Positions 63,904 to 64,000 of a stretch of DNA of 64,000 bases are shown here, piece by piece. The notes beneath the pieces are model-generated. The model made no database searches, was not told where the DNA came from, and saw only the letters and a program-made list of their open reading frames with translations. The stretch is from Bolinopsis microptera (taxonomy: Eukaryota; Ctenophora; Tentaculata; Lobata; Bolinopsidae). Position numbers and translations under genes: made by a program. The stretch's first letter is position 1, and every line of letters starts with the position of its first letter. The stretch lies in the NCBI RefSeq assembly GCF_026151205.1, contig NC_087076.1, positions 10,764,902-10,828,901 on the forward strand, written 5' to 3'.

Positions 63904-64000
63904 GTTCACGTGATACACCGTTCCTTTTTTTAGTTTATTTGGACACAGTAGTAATTTATTGACACTCATGTCAGCATAATTTTTATCATTGAATCAGTAT

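Larger units (their letters stand above)
1..64000 (+). repeat. Head-to-tail tandem array of a ~5.93 kb retrotransposon unit
   Basis: The same unit recurs eleven times in the same orientation. A fixed landmark in leader monomer B (TGAAACCACAGATAATAATT) falls at about 1, 5907, 11820, 17775, 23664, 29643, 35572, 41499, 47464, 53427 and 59342, giving spacings of 5889 to 5979 and a mean near 5934. No sequence foreign to the unit separates neighbours, no copy is 5'-truncated internally, and no copy is inverted. Copies differ by scattered single-base changes, mostly private to one copy. Both ends of the window lie inside the array, so neither its true size nor its chromosomal flank is visible. Confidence 0.97.
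58206..64000 (+). mobile_element. Non-LTR retrotransposon, copy 11 (3' end outside window)
   Basis: Leader 58206-60232 with CTATATAAG at 58231-58239, MITE 59690-59987, ORF1 60233-60880, ORF2 61288-63867. The window closes in the 3' UTR just before the expected AATAAA. Confidence 0.93.

Noticed and set aside
1-64000. CRISPR array or simple satellite
   Set aside because: The period is 5.9 kb and the whole unit is repeated, with coding and regulatory parts; there are no short repeats with unique spacers.
1-64000. Adapter-missed hairpin read
   Set aside because: That would give alternating orientations; all eleven units are on the plus strand. Rolling-circle or tandem origins remain possible.
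1-64000. Telomeric repeats between copies
   Set aside because: No TTAGGG- or TTAGG-type repeats occur at the junctions, so a telomeric array is not supported directly.

Overview
The window is a single biological object: a head-to-tail, all plus-strand tandem array of one roughly 5.93 kb repeat unit. It holds nine complete copies and two partial ones (copy 1 enters the window inside its 5' leader; copy 11 leaves it in the 3' UTR). The unit is a full-length non-LTR retrotransposon. It encodes a PHD-finger protein (ORF1, about 215 codons) and a reverse transcriptase with a C-terminal CCHC knuckle and a PD-(D/E)XK-like endonuclease (ORF2, about 850 codons), of a type I recall as abundant in cnidarian, sponge and other invertebrate genomes. 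The host is therefore most likely an aquatic invertebrate animal, but no host gene or unique flank is present to pin this down.

Layout of one unit, 5' to 3': (1) a leader of about 2.05 kb made of two diverged, colinear tandem monomers. Monomer A (about 1.06 kb) starts with a TATA-like box. Monomer B carries a roughly 300 bp hAT-type MITE with 13-bp terminal inverted repeats and an 8-bp target duplication. (2) ORF1: PHD finger followed by a helical region ending in a conserved SKSKARDHV stretch. (3) An inter-ORF gap of about 390 bp. (4) ORF2: RT motifs (RPIGIGE, VDADNAFN, STQGD, YADD), then C-x-C-x7-H-x4-C, then the endonuclease core. (5) A 3' UTR of about 280 bp with a perfect hairpin and an AATAAA signal. 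The next unit's TATA-like box lies about 40-50 bp after that AATAAA.

Copies agree everywhere at the level of structure, including the MITE and the unit junction, yet differ by dense, mostly private single-base deletions, insertions and A-to-T type substitutions. No copy has an unbroken ORF as written, whereas reading the copies against each other gives long open frames. I take most of this difference as uncorrected single-molecule sequencing error over a nearly homogeneous array, not as decay. All protein statements below come from this by-eye consensus.

Because every copy is full length and carries the same MITE at the same site, the array most likely arose by DNA-level amplification (unequal exchange, rolling circle or similar) of one MITE-bearing element, not by repeated independent insertion. 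No CRISPR array, rRNA, tRNA, telomeric repeat or separate host gene was seen.
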